This document shows, one piece after another, positions 7,638-14,169 of a stretch of DNA of 18,599 bases. Made by a program: the position numbers and the translations under genes. The stretch comes from Nitrospinota bacterium. GTDB taxonomy: Bacteria > Nitrospinota > Nitrospinia > JACRGO01. The stretch covers positions 1-18,599 of the forward strand of contig JACRGO010000157.1 in NCBI GenBank assembly GCA_016212295.1, given 5' to 3'. Position 1 is the stretch's first letter, and every line of letters begins with the position of its first letter. The notes beneath the pieces were generated by a model. That model saw nothing but the letters and a program-made list of their open reading frames with translations. It searched no databases and was not told the origin of the DNA.

Positions 7638-7991
7638 ATGGCGACCGCGTTGCCTTTGGAAATATATGAAATTCTTGAAAGGAAGGTTGGCCGGGATGAG
7701 GCGAAGGAGGTAATAAGGATAATCGACGCCTCATTGGATGCCATTGAAAAAAGGGCGGAAGGGGTCGCCTTACAGAAAAAACTTGAGAGCAAGGATGAGT
7801 TGGCGAAGGAGCTTGCCACAAAAGCGGATATGGCAAGGCTTGAAGGAAAGATGGACGCGGATATCGCAAGGCTTGAGGGAAGGTTTGAGAAGTTGAATCA
7901 GAAGTTAAACTTCATGATAGTCCTAATGGTCATAGCCCTTACCCTGATGAACCCCGTGATGGCAGAGGTGATCAAGGGGTTTATGAAGTAG
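7638..7991 (+). CDS. Small membrane-anchored coiled-coil protein (LA_3696 / DUF1640-like), copy A
   Basis: A 117-residue protein with a globular head (about 1-35), a charged heptad-rich stalk (40-90: repeated ELATKADMARLEGKMDADIA-type heptads) and a C-terminal transmembrane anchor (about 92-112, FMIVLMVIALTLMNPVMAEV). This head-stalk-anchor layout matches prokaryotic relatives of CCDC90B/MCUR1 (DUF1640) and the LA_3696-like small proteins; function is not established. A good Shine-Dalgarno (GGGAGG, 7626-7631) lies 6 nt before ATG. The C-terminal segment is closely matched by the gene at 9778, including the LTLMNP core, so the two are paralogues. The toxin-antitoxin genes follow on the same strand. 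Confidence 0.75.
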   Translation: MATALPLEIYEILERKVGRDEAKEVIRIIDASLDAIEKRAEGVALQKKLESKDELAKELATKADMARLEGKMDADIARLEGRFEKLNQKLNFMIVLMVIALTLMNPVMAEVIKGFMK

Positions 7992-8057
7992 AATGCCCCA
8001 CCTTTTAAAAGCCCCGAAATCTTTGATTTTTATTTCTTATTGTGATAGCGTTATTCA

Positions 8058-8282
8058 ATGGATACAATCACTCTTTCTAAAAAAGAATATCAGGAATTAT
8101 TTGAAAAGAAACTTCGCTATGAATACCTTCGTCAAATTATTGAAGAAGATATTTTTGCCCCTCCGCCTACTAAAAGGGTGGAAGAAATTATTAAGGCATT
8201 CAAACAAAAAAAACTTTACAAACAAGAGTTTCTTGAAAGTTTAGAGAAAGGTCTCGGACGTTCTTCTTATTTTAAAAAGTGA
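8058..8282 (+). CDS. Probable antitoxin of a type II toxin-antitoxin pair
   Basis: A 74-residue, Lys/Glu-rich protein. A short beta/helix start (MDTITLSKKEYQELFEKKL) could be dimerising or DNA-binding, followed by a helical tail with EEIIKAFKQKKLYKQEFLES suitable for wrapping a toxin. I recognise it as antitoxin mainly because its stop overlaps the start of a RelE/ParE-like gene by 4 nt (GTGA), and because of its size and charge. The family is not certain. The DNA is distinctly AT-rich compared with flanking genes, which suggests horizontal acquisition. No strong ribosome-binding site is seen. Confidence 0.7.
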   Translation: MDTITLSKKEYQELFEKKLRYEYLRQIIEEDIFAPPPTKRVEEIIKAFKQKKLYKQEFLESLEKGLGRSSYFKK

Positions 8283-8527
8283 AAATTCTTCCCCTCCATC
8301 CAGAGATTATCGATTATCTCAAAAAGAGAAATCTTGAGAAAAAATTTGAGAAACAGATAAGATTTTTTGAGAAGAATCCCTTCCACCCAAGCTTAAAAAC
8401 AGAACTCCTTGAACCGAGAAAGATGCGGATATGGAGTTTTAGGATAGACAAAAAATACAGAGTGATTTTTATATTTCATGAAAAAGATAGTGTTGAGATC
8501 ATTGATGTGAACGACCATTATCAATAA
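8279..8527 (+). CDS. RelE/ParE-family toxin
   Basis: An 82-residue basic protein with the RelE/ParE fold pattern: an N-terminal helix pair (EIIDYLKKRNLEKKFEKQI), FEKNPFHPSLKTELL, then the strands RIWSFRIDKKYRVIFIFHE and VEIIDVNDHYQ. These fit the plasmid-stabilisation/YafQ-like consensus of 'nP..h.sLk...l....W..RI...yRviF' ending in 'D.H..Y'. Toxins of this fold usually cleave ribosome-bound mRNA or, in ParE, poison gyrase; which applies here cannot be told. Start is GTG at 8279, overlapping the antitoxin stop, which implies translational coupling. The closing His-Tyr is present. Confidence 0.85.
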   Translation: MKILPLHPEIIDYLKKRNLEKKFEKQIRFFEKNPFHPSLKTELLEPRKMRIWSFRIDKKYRVIFIFHEKDSVEIIDVNDHYQ

Positions 8528-8539
8528 TTGACCATCCCT

Positions 8540-8825
8540 ATTAAATTTTGGATTTGAGATTTAGGATTTTAAACCTGATTCCGCGGCAACCCCGGTTTCC
8601 GGTTGCCTGCAAAAGCCTTCCCGTCATGCGCCATGAGTCATGGGCCGCGCGCCTCTCTGCCTCTGTCCCAATTGAAAATTGTCAATTGTAAATCGTCAAT
8701 TGCCTCTGTCCCCTCCCTTCCGCCATTCGCCCTTCACCCAATGACTCTTGGCCCAATGACTAATTTCAAATGCCCAAACTCCCCGTAAACTGATAACTGA
8801 CAACTGCCCCCTTGCCCTGCCTTTC
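8540..8825. repeat. Word-repeat intergenic filler after the toxin gene
   Basis: This 298-nt gap has no gene I can support. It is made of blocks of short permuted words: GGATTTGAGATTTAGGATTT (8550-8569), a GGCAACC/GGTTGCC palindrome (8585-8607), CAATTGAAAATTGTCAATTG (8669-8688), a CCCTTCACCCAATGACTC block (8730-8747) and CCCCGTAAACTGATAACTG (8781-8799). The last two blocks recur at 10253-10328 and the first of them again near 11288, each time immediately downstream of a minus-strand secreted-protein gene. Confidence 0.6.
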
Positions 8826-9608
8826 TCACTGCCCGTCGCGAACGCACCGGACATAGTTGTAGAAAGACCCATCAGTGTTGTAGACGACGCCATCGGCGAA
8901 ATTGATGAGAACCCAGTAGATAGTGCTGTAGTCGAGGGTGAAGCCTCCAATGGTGGACGTCCAATAGTAGGACGGCTGCGCGTCCGGGAAAAAGGTTGTG
9001 TCTATATATGGGGAGGTGGAACGGCCTGTGTCAATTAAAGTTTTCAATTCATCCATGGTCGGCAGCCGCCAGTCGGAATAGCCGGCCAGGGATAGAGAGC
9101 CGCACACGCTGACAGACCCGCTGTTGTGTGTTTTATTGTAATCTCCCGAAGCCTCATACCCTTTGTAAATTCCTGATTTTTCTCCTTGCTCCCACATAAG
9201 GTTATTAGCTGTGTCAGAGACCGTGCCATCGCCGTTGTCTTTAAACAAAGGCGCTATGGCGGTGTATGCCGCCTTCACCGTTGTCGTCTTCCCCGGGTTT
9301 ACACGCGCGTTTTTTGCCCCTGCCTTGGGGTCCTTTATGGAATAACCCGCCAAATCTCCAAAGGTTATTATGTACATACCAGAAGAAAGATCAACCGTAA
9401 GGCTGCCGGAACCTTGCTCCACGGCCTTCTTCCCTTTTTTAACCGTGATCGGAGCGTTAATTTGAGCCCCCTTTGAATCAACCGCTGTGACTTTCAAGGT
9501 CCCTTTTTTAGCTTTGCCTGCCGCCTCCGATGGGTTATCCGCTACAAACAACAGGCCATAAACGGCAAATGCAAATAATAAAACCGGATGAAGGAATATT
9601 TTTTTCAT
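8826..9608 (-). CDS. Secreted PEGA-like + DUF1566 (Lcl C-terminal) protein, copy A
   Basis: A 260-residue exported protein. Residues 1-30 form a signal peptide (MKKIFLHPVLLFAFAVYGLL, then cleavage near SEAA). Residues ~33-115 are a small beta domain of PEGA/carboxypeptidase-regulatory type starting KKGTLKVTAVDSKG. Residues ~120-260 are DUF1566: FKDNGDGTVSDTANNLMW, SDWRLPTMDELKTL, FFPDAQPSYYWTST and the terminal YVRCVRDGQ. DUF1566 has a C-type-lectin-like fold and is often a surface ligand-binding module. A purine-rich GAGAGAAGAAC precedes the ATG. It faces the coiled-coil gene copy A across the TA pair and is paralogous to the gene at 10349. The C-terminal ~55 residues differ most between the two copies. 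Confidence 0.88.
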   Translation of the reverse strand: MKKIFLHPVLLFAFAVYGLLFVADNPSEAAGKAKKGTLKVTAVDSKGAQINAPITVKKGKKAVEQGSGSLTVDLSSGMYIITFGDLAGYSIKDPKAGAKNARVNPGKTTTVKAAYTAIAPLFKDNGDGTVSDTANNLMWEQGEKSGIYKGYEASGDYNKTHNSGSVSVCGSLSLAGYSDWRLPTMDELKTLIDTGRSTSPYIDTTFFPDAQPSYYWTSTIGGFTLDYSTIYWVLINFADGVVYNTDGSFYNYVRCVRDGQ

Positions 9609-9619
9609 GTTCTTCTCTC

Positions 9620-9742
9620 ATTTTAAAAATTGGCCATTGGATCATTGGTCATTTCACCCGCAACTCTTGAACCAGGCGCAAAGGCTGAATGACTATCTTC
9701 GTAATTCGTAATTCTCTGCCCCCTGAACCTTGAATTTTCATA
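9620..9742. repeat. Word-repeat filler upstream of DUF1566 copy A
   Basis: It contains ATTGGCCATTGGATCATTGG, CGTAATTCGTAATTC (9701-9715) and the block ACTCTTGAACCAGGCGCAAA (9662-9681) followed by GGCTGAATGAC. A close variant of that last block is at 10166-10212. No coding potential. Confidence 0.55.
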
Positions 9743-9771
9743 TTGCCAAGGTCCTATCCCAGGTGTATAAT
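9743..9771 (+). promoter_or_regulatory. Promoter of coiled-coil copy B, positioned for leaderless transcription
   Basis: TTGCCA (9743-9748), a 17-nt spacer and a perfect TATAAT (9766-9771). The ATG at 9778 begins 7 nt after the -10 box, where a transcript would normally start, and there is no room for a Shine-Dalgarno. This also supports ATG 9778 over an upstream TTG at 9730. Confidence 0.65.
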
Positions 9772-9777
9772 AATTTC

Positions 9778-10086
9778 ATGCCTGTTATTACCATTCCTAA
9801 AGCTTTAAGAGAGAAACTCGGCGACTATGCCTCCGAAGCCCTTGGAGATTTCGTCAAGGAAATCGATCTCGACGCGCGAAAAGACGCCCTGGCCCTGGCC
9901 GAGGAGCGCCTGGAAAAAAAACTGGCCATTGAAATAGGCAAGGTTAATGAGCAACTGGTCTCCCTCAAGGGAGAAATGAACCTGATCAAGGCCGAGATCC
10001 GGTTCCTCGTGGTTCTTACAATCATCGCCATCACCCTAATGAATCCCGTCGCCGCCGAAATCATTAAAAGGCTCCTTAAACTGTAA
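9778..10086 (+). CDS. Small membrane-anchored coiled-coil protein (LA_3696 / DUF1640-like), copy B
   Basis: A 102-residue protein starting MPVITIPKALREKLGDYASE, with an acidic-basic heptad stalk (about 28-75, AEERLEKKLAIEIGKVNEQL and onward) and a C-terminal anchor (about 77-98, FLVVLTIIAITLMNPVAAEI). The anchor and the few residues after it match copy A at 7638 almost position for position, while the heads differ, so they are diverged paralogues with the same head-stalk-anchor plan. The start at 9778 fits the leaderless promoter; extending to the TTG at 9730 would place the -10 box inside the gene. It converges with DUF1566 copy B. No function is known to me. Confidence 0.75.
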   Translation: MPVITIPKALREKLGDYASEALGDFVKEIDLDARKDALALAEERLEKKLAIEIGKVNEQLVSLKGEMNLIKAEIRFLVVLTIIAITLMNPVAAEIIKRLLKL

Positions 10087-10087
10087 C

Positions 10088-10348
10088 TTGTCTTGCCCCG
10101 GCAAGTCGTCGTTCGTACTTCGTCGTTCGTACATCGCGCTTCCAATCCGCAACTCGTAACCAGCTACTCTTGAACCAGGCAGAGGCTGAAGGTATAAAGG
10201 CTGAAGTTTGAACCCTGGACATCCAACTTTGAACCTTGCCCTCCGCCTTTTGCCCTTCACCTTCCGCCCAATGACTCAATGGCCAATGGCTAATTTCAAA
10301 CGACCAACTCCCCGTAAACTGATAACTGGAAACTGGCGCCTGCCTTTA
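10088..10348. repeat. Word-repeat intergenic filler between copy B genes
   Basis: A gap with no supported gene. It holds a GCCCCGGCAAG segment, CGTCGTTCGTACTTCGTCGT (10108-10127) followed by a repeat of CGTTCGTACATCG, and the block ACTCTTGAACCAGGCAGAGG (10166-10185), related to 9662. CCCTTCACCTTCCGCCCAAT (10252-10271) and CCCCGTAAACTGATAACTGG run up to the DUF1566 stop. Confidence 0.6.
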
Positions 10349-11113
10349 TCACTGCCCGCTCCGAACGCACCGGACATAGACACTACTACTATTCGTGCCC
10401 AGTGACATCTCGGTTCCAGTACTGCGGAAATCAAGGCCATACGGGAGTCCATCAGCATCCAAGGTAGAAGACCAATAGGAGTACGGCATTGCATTGGGGA
10501 AAAAGGCTGTATATGTTACCGGCCCTTTGGTGACTTGAACAGCTAAAGTTTTCAATTCATCAACGGTCGGAAGCCGCCAGCCGGAATAACCGGCCAGGGA
10601 GAGAGAGCCGCACACGCTGGCGGACCCGCTATTATAGTCGGCGTCGTACGTGCCGGAAGCTTCATACCAATTGCATGGCGGATTTTCATCTTGCTGCCAC
10701 ATGAGGCCATTCCCGGTGTCCGTTACCGTGCCGTCTTTGTTGTCCATGAAAGTTGAAGCAAATACAAACTTCACTGTTGTTGTCTTCCCGGCTATAATAG
10801 ACACTGTCTTTTTCCCTGTCTTGGGGCTTTTGATTGAATAATGGGATGGTGTGCCATTGATAGATACTACATATTTTCCAGCCGGAATCTTCATCGTAAA
10901 GCTATTACTGTTCGCCCAACCACCGTAAGCTGTAGTATAGGAAACAAGGAAATCGATCCCCACAGCCTCTTTCCCATTTGTATCAACCGCTGTGACTTTC
11001 AAGGTCCCGGTTTTAGCATTACCCGCCGCCTCCGATGGGTTATCCGCTGCAAACAACAGGCCATAAAAGGCAAATGCAAATAATAAAATCGGATGAAGGA
11101 ATATTCTTTTCAT
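10349..11113 (-). CDS. Secreted PEGA-like + DUF1566 (Lcl C-terminal) protein, copy B
   Basis: A 254-residue exported protein, paralogue of the gene at 8826. The signal peptide (MKRIFLHPILLFAFAFYGLL, then SEAAGNA) is nearly identical. The beta domain KTGTLKVTAVDTNGKEAVGI to about residue 118 has diverged. DUF1566 follows with FMDNKDGTVTDTGNGLMW, SGWRLPTVDELKTL, FFPNAMPYSYWSST and terminal YVRCVRSGQ. GGGGAG lies 6 nt before the ATG, a good ribosome-binding site. The pattern of a conserved signal peptide and framework with a divergent C-terminal loop region is what one expects of surface recognition proteins. Probably outer-membrane or extracellular; no lipobox is visible. Confidence 0.88.
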   Translation of the reverse strand: MKRIFLHPILLFAFAFYGLLFAADNPSEAAGNAKTGTLKVTAVDTNGKEAVGIDFLVSYTTAYGGWANSNSFTMKIPAGKYVVSINGTPSHYSIKSPKTGKKTVSIIAGKTTTVKFVFASTFMDNKDGTVTDTGNGLMWQQDENPPCNWYEASGTYDADYNSGSASVCGSLSLAGYSGWRLPTVDELKTLAVQVTKGPVTYTAFFPNAMPYSYWSSTLDADGLPYGLDFRSTGTEMSLGTNSSSVYVRCVRSGQ

Positions 11114-11129
11114 GCTCTTCTCCCCTTTC

Positions 11130-11350
11130 TTAGTTTAATTTCTGATTTTGGATTCGTGGTTCGGGATTCGGGATTTTAAATCGCCTATCCGCAATCCCTG
11201 ATCCTCAATATTTCATTCCCCTGTCCCCCCTCTCGTTGGCAATTGAAAATTGGCAATTGACAATTTAGGCTGTCCTCAGTCTTGTGCCCTTCACCTTTCG
11301 CCCAATGACTCAATAACCAATGACAAATGACTATTTATCCTGTCAACTGT
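11130..11350. repeat. Word-repeat intergenic filler downstream of the giant gene
   Basis: Contains GGATTCGTGGTTCGGGATTC (11150-11169), GGCAATTGAAAATTGGCAAT (11238-11257) with its own complement nearby, and CCCTTCACCTTTCGCCCAAT (11287-11306), the third copy of the block found at 8730 and 10252. No gene is supported. Confidence 0.6.
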
Positions 11351-11370
11351 TTTTATTTTATTTCCAGCGC

Positions 11371-12183
11371 TTACTGCATCCGGCGGATGGTGTGATTATT
11401 CCCGTCTGATATGAACAGGCTTGTCCCGTCCGTGGTAACGCCCTTGGGAGCACTAAATCTTGCCGCTGACCCTGTGCCATCCGTGGAACCTATTGAACCA
11501 GAGGCTCCAGCCAGGGTGGTCACCGCTCCTGTGGCAATAACGACCTTACGGATCGTATTGTTACCCGAGTCAGCTACAAAGAGATTTGTTCCATCAGTGG
11601 TTATGCCCCAGGGAAAATTAAACCTTGCCGCTGTGCCTGTGCCGTCAGTTGAACCTGTCAAGCCCGCGGAACCAGCAAGGGTGGTTACCGTTCCGGTGGC
11701 AATGACAATCTTACGGATCGTATGGTTAGAAGTATCCGCGACAAAGAGGTTTGTCCCGTCCGTGCTAATGCCCCAAGGAAATGTAAATCTTGCCGCTGTG
11801 CCTGTGCCGTCAGTTGAACCTGTCAAGCCTGCGGAACCGGCCAAGGTGGTTACCGCTCCTGTGGCAATAACAATCTTGCGGATCGTACTGTTCAAAAAAT
11901 CCGCGACAAAGAGGTTTGTCTCGTCAGTGGTAACGCCCGTGGGATTTTTAAACCTTGCCGCTGTGCCTGTGCCGTCCGTGGAGCCTGTTAAGCCTGCGGA
12001 ACCGGCCAGGGTGGTCACCGCTCCTGTGGCAATGACAATCTTGCGGATCGTTTGGCTAGTCTGATCCGCCACAAATAAATTTGTCCCATCCGTGGTAATG
12101 TCATTAGGATATATAAATCTTGCCGCTGTGCCTGTGCCGTCGGTGGAGCCTGCTAAGCCCGCTGAGCCAGCCAGGGTGCTGAC
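11371..12183 (-). repeat. Five tandem 165-bp NHL repeat units
   Basis: The same word (CTTGCCGCTG on the plus strand) recurs at 11459 (as a variant), 11624, 11789, 11954 and 12119, spaced exactly 165 bp, i.e. 55 codons. The DNA similarity is far higher than between the six upstream NHL units, indicating a recent in-frame expansion. The last unit is truncated by the stop codon. Confidence 0.9.
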
Positions 12184-14169
12184 CTGGCTGCTGGTCGTGA
12201 GAGTCAGCGCCGCGCCCTGCACGGAACCGCCCATCAAGGCAGTCTGAGCGGCGATAGTGATCTTTCTGATTGCGTTACCGCTTTGAGCATATAGAATCCC
12301 GGAAGAATCAATGGCTATATCCCCAGGGGAACTAAAGGTCGCTGTGGCGCCGGTCCCATCCGTGTTCCCTGATGTGCCGGTTCCAGCCAGAGTGGTTACA
12401 ACTCCGGCCGGGGTTATTTTTTTGATTTTGTGGGCGGTCATATCTGCCACATAGACGTTTCCTGATGAATCCACTGCTATCCCATCAGGTAACATAAAGC
12501 TGGCCCCTGTGCCAGTCCCGTTCACATCCGCCGAGGTACCGCTCCCGGCCAGGGTTGTAACGGCTCCAGCGGGGGTTATCTTTCGGATTGCATTCGCAAC
12601 GCCGCCTGACTGAGTCACGTAAAGGTTGTCGGAAGAATCGATGGCGATCTTCCTGAGTGAGCCAAAACTGGCCGCAGTGCCAATCCCATCCGACATCCCG
12701 CCCCCCGTACCGCTCCCGGCAAAGGTTGTCGCTACTCCGGCGGGCGTGGCTTTTCTGATTCTGCCGTTACCCGCGTCCGCCACGAATATATTCCCGGAGG
12801 AGTCCGTGACTATGCCTTGAGGATTAGAGAATCTAGCGGCTGATCCTGTCCCATCAGCATACGCCTGGGCAGCGCCGCTGTTCGCTCCCGCAAGGGTGGA
12901 TACGGTTCCTGTGGAGCTTATTTTCCTGATGCTGTCGGCATTCTGGCCTAAAAGCCCATTCCACCATTGGTGCGTCATATAGAAATTTCCTGTGGAATCC
13001 ACCGTAACATCTTTTATGCTGGTATAGGTGGCGCTTGCCAAGGGACCATCTATGATGCCGCCAACATTGAATGCGGATATGCCTGATGCAGCTCCAGTAT
13101 ACGTGGTTACAACGCCTGATGGTGTGATCTTCCTTATTTTAGCGTAGCAGTCGTCCGCCGCATATATATTTCCCGAAGAGTCTACTCCAAGGCCACTAAT
13201 GCCGCAGAATCTTGCCGCCGTCCCTGTCGCGTCAACATAGCCTGAAACCGTCGGCGATCCGGCCAGGGTCGTTACCGTAACCCCGCTCCCTCCTGACGTA
13301 ATGGTAAAGGTCAGGGTTTGCGTTGTTTCCTGTGCTCCGGCTATGTCCTTGCTGAAGAATTTCAGCGTGGTTGTGGCGGAGATGGGGATGGCGGTGGAGT
13401 AGACAGTGGAAGCGGTGGTGGGCGCGCTTCCGTCCGTGGTGTAATAAATCTTGTCGCACCCGGAAGGGCCTCCTGAACCGCCGGTATTGTCCACGCAGGT
13501 CAATGTCACAGTTTGGGCGGACGTGAAGGTCCCGCCGTTGGGCGAGGCCGAGGTGGTGGGAGGCACTGTGTCATTGAAGATCGAGTCGCTCGCCATTGAG
13601 GAGATGTTTCCCGCCGCGTCCCTGAACCATACATATAAAGTTTGAGTGCCGTTGGAGCCCCCGATATTGTAGGACACCGTTTGACTGAAGGAGGCCGCCG
13701 GAGTCACGGAAACCCAGTTGCCTATCAGGTTCGTGGGAGTAACGGGGTTCGTGTCAAGGGAGTAACCGGTCACGCCCACGGCGTCAGTGGCCGAAAGGGA
13801 GAGGCTAAGAAGGGAGTAACCGGTCACGCCCACGGCGTCAGTGGCCGAAAGGGAGAGGCTAAGAGTGGAAGATGAGGCATAGGCCGCTCCGCCATTTATG
13901 ATAATACTGGGGCTCGCTGGGGCAGTGGGATCGGATACGGTCGTTGCGGTCAAGGTAATAGATGCGCTGACAGGAGAAGAAACATTTCCGGCGGCGTCCT
14001 TGAGCCATAGATAAATTGTTTTAACGCCTGTTGTCGTGGTGTTTTGGATAGTGTATGGCTGATACCCAAGGCCAAAATTTGTCGTGGAAGCTACGGATGT
14101 CCAACCGGCGGCTGAAGGCGCGGGAGTCGAGGGGGCTTTCCGACAAATAATAACCGACAACCCCGACAT
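11371..14169 (-). CDS. C-terminal part of a frameshifted giant secreted protein: Ig-like, chitobiase-like and NHL repeats
   Basis: This frame continues the protein begun at 16420; its own first codons (to about 14135) are out-of-frame sequence, so the apparent start is not real. It encodes the end of one Ig-like domain, another Ig-like domain with a fresh 18-residue duplication (LSLSLSATDAVGVTGYSL twice), a chitobiase/HEX C-terminal-like module (TVPPTTSASPNGG to about KFFSKDIAGA), and 11 NHL repeats. Six repeats are of the type 'IAVDSSGNVYVADMTAHKIK'. The last five are near-identical 55-residue units of the type 'TTDGTNLFVADSGNNTIRK'. NHL repeats form beta-propellers that bind proteins, sugars or RNA; in secreted proteins they are usually ligand-binding or structural. 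It ends IRRMQ with no sorting domain. Intact product would be 1682 residues. Confidence 0.8.
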   Translation of the reverse strand: MSGLSVIICRKAPSTPAPSAAGWTSVASTTNFGLGYQPYTIQNTTTTGVKTIYLWLKDAAGNVSSPVSASITLTATTVSDPTAPASPSIIINGGAAYASSSTLSLSLSATDAVGVTGYSLLSLSLSATDAVGVTGYSLDTNPVTPTNLIGNWVSVTPAASFSQTVSYNIGGSNGTQTLYVWFRDAAGNISSMASDSIFNDTVPPTTSASPNGGTFTSAQTVTLTCVDNTGGSGGPSGCDKIYYTTDGSAPTTASTVYSTAIPISATTTLKFFSKDIAGAQETTQTLTFTITSGGSGVTVTTLAGSPTVSGYVDATGTAARFCGISGLGVDSSGNIYAADDCYAKIRKITPSGVVTTYTGAASGISAFNVGGIIDGPLASATYTSIKDVTVDSTGNFYMTHQWWNGLLGQNADSIRKISSTGTVSTLAGANSGAAQAYADGTGSAARFSNPQGIVTDSSGNIFVADAGNGRIRKATPAGVATTFAGSGTGGGMSDGIGTAASFGSLRKIAIDSSDNLYVTQSGGVANAIRKITPAGAVTTLAGSGTSADVNGTGTGASFMLPDGIAVDSSGNVYVADMTAHKIKKITPAGVVTTLAGTGTSGNTDGTGATATFSSPGDIAIDSSGILYAQSGNAIRKITIAAQTALMGGSVQGAALTLTTSSQVSTLAGSAGLAGSTDGTGTAARFIYPNDITTDGTNLFVADQTSQTIRKIVIATGAVTTLAGSAGLTGSTDGTGTAARFKNPTGVTTDETNLFVADFLNSTIRKIVIATGAVTTLAGSAGLTGSTDGTGTAARFTFPWGISTDGTNLFVADTSNHTIRKIVIATGTVTTLAGSAGLTGSTDGTGTAARFNFPWGITTDGTNLFVADSGNNTIRKVVIATGAVTTLAGASGSIGSTDGTGSAARFSAPKGVTTDGTSLFISDGNNHTIRRMQ
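13756..13863 (-). repeat. Perfect 54-bp tandem duplication inside an Ig-like domain
   Basis: Bases 13756-13809 are repeated without change at 13810-13863. The duplication adds 18 residues in frame and doubles one strand of an Ig-like domain, so one copy is probably a very recent slippage or an assembly product. Confidence 0.95.

Noticed and set aside
7397-7669. Plus-strand 90-codon frame upstream of coiled-coil copy A
   Set aside because: It runs over a near-consensus promoter and the ribosome-binding site and start of the next gene in another frame. No domain is recognisable; possibly a gene remnant but not supportable.
7993-8244. Plus-strand 83-codon frame overlapping the antitoxin
   Set aside because: Different frame over the antitoxin gene with AT-rich shadow composition; the antitoxin frame is supported by the 4-nt overlap with the toxin.
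8826-11113. A complete diversity-generating retroelement
   Set aside because: No DGR reverse transcriptase or template repeat is visible; only the fold of the target-like proteins fits, so it is kept as a hypothesis.
11411-12064. Long plus-strand frame with Val/Pro-rich repeats
   Set aside because: It is the complement of the 165-bp NHL repeats; the periodic frame is a by-product of the repeat.
11371-12183. Regular repeats considered as a CRISPR array
   Set aside because: The 165-bp period, coding nature and similarity over the whole unit show protein repeats, not short repeats with unique spacers.
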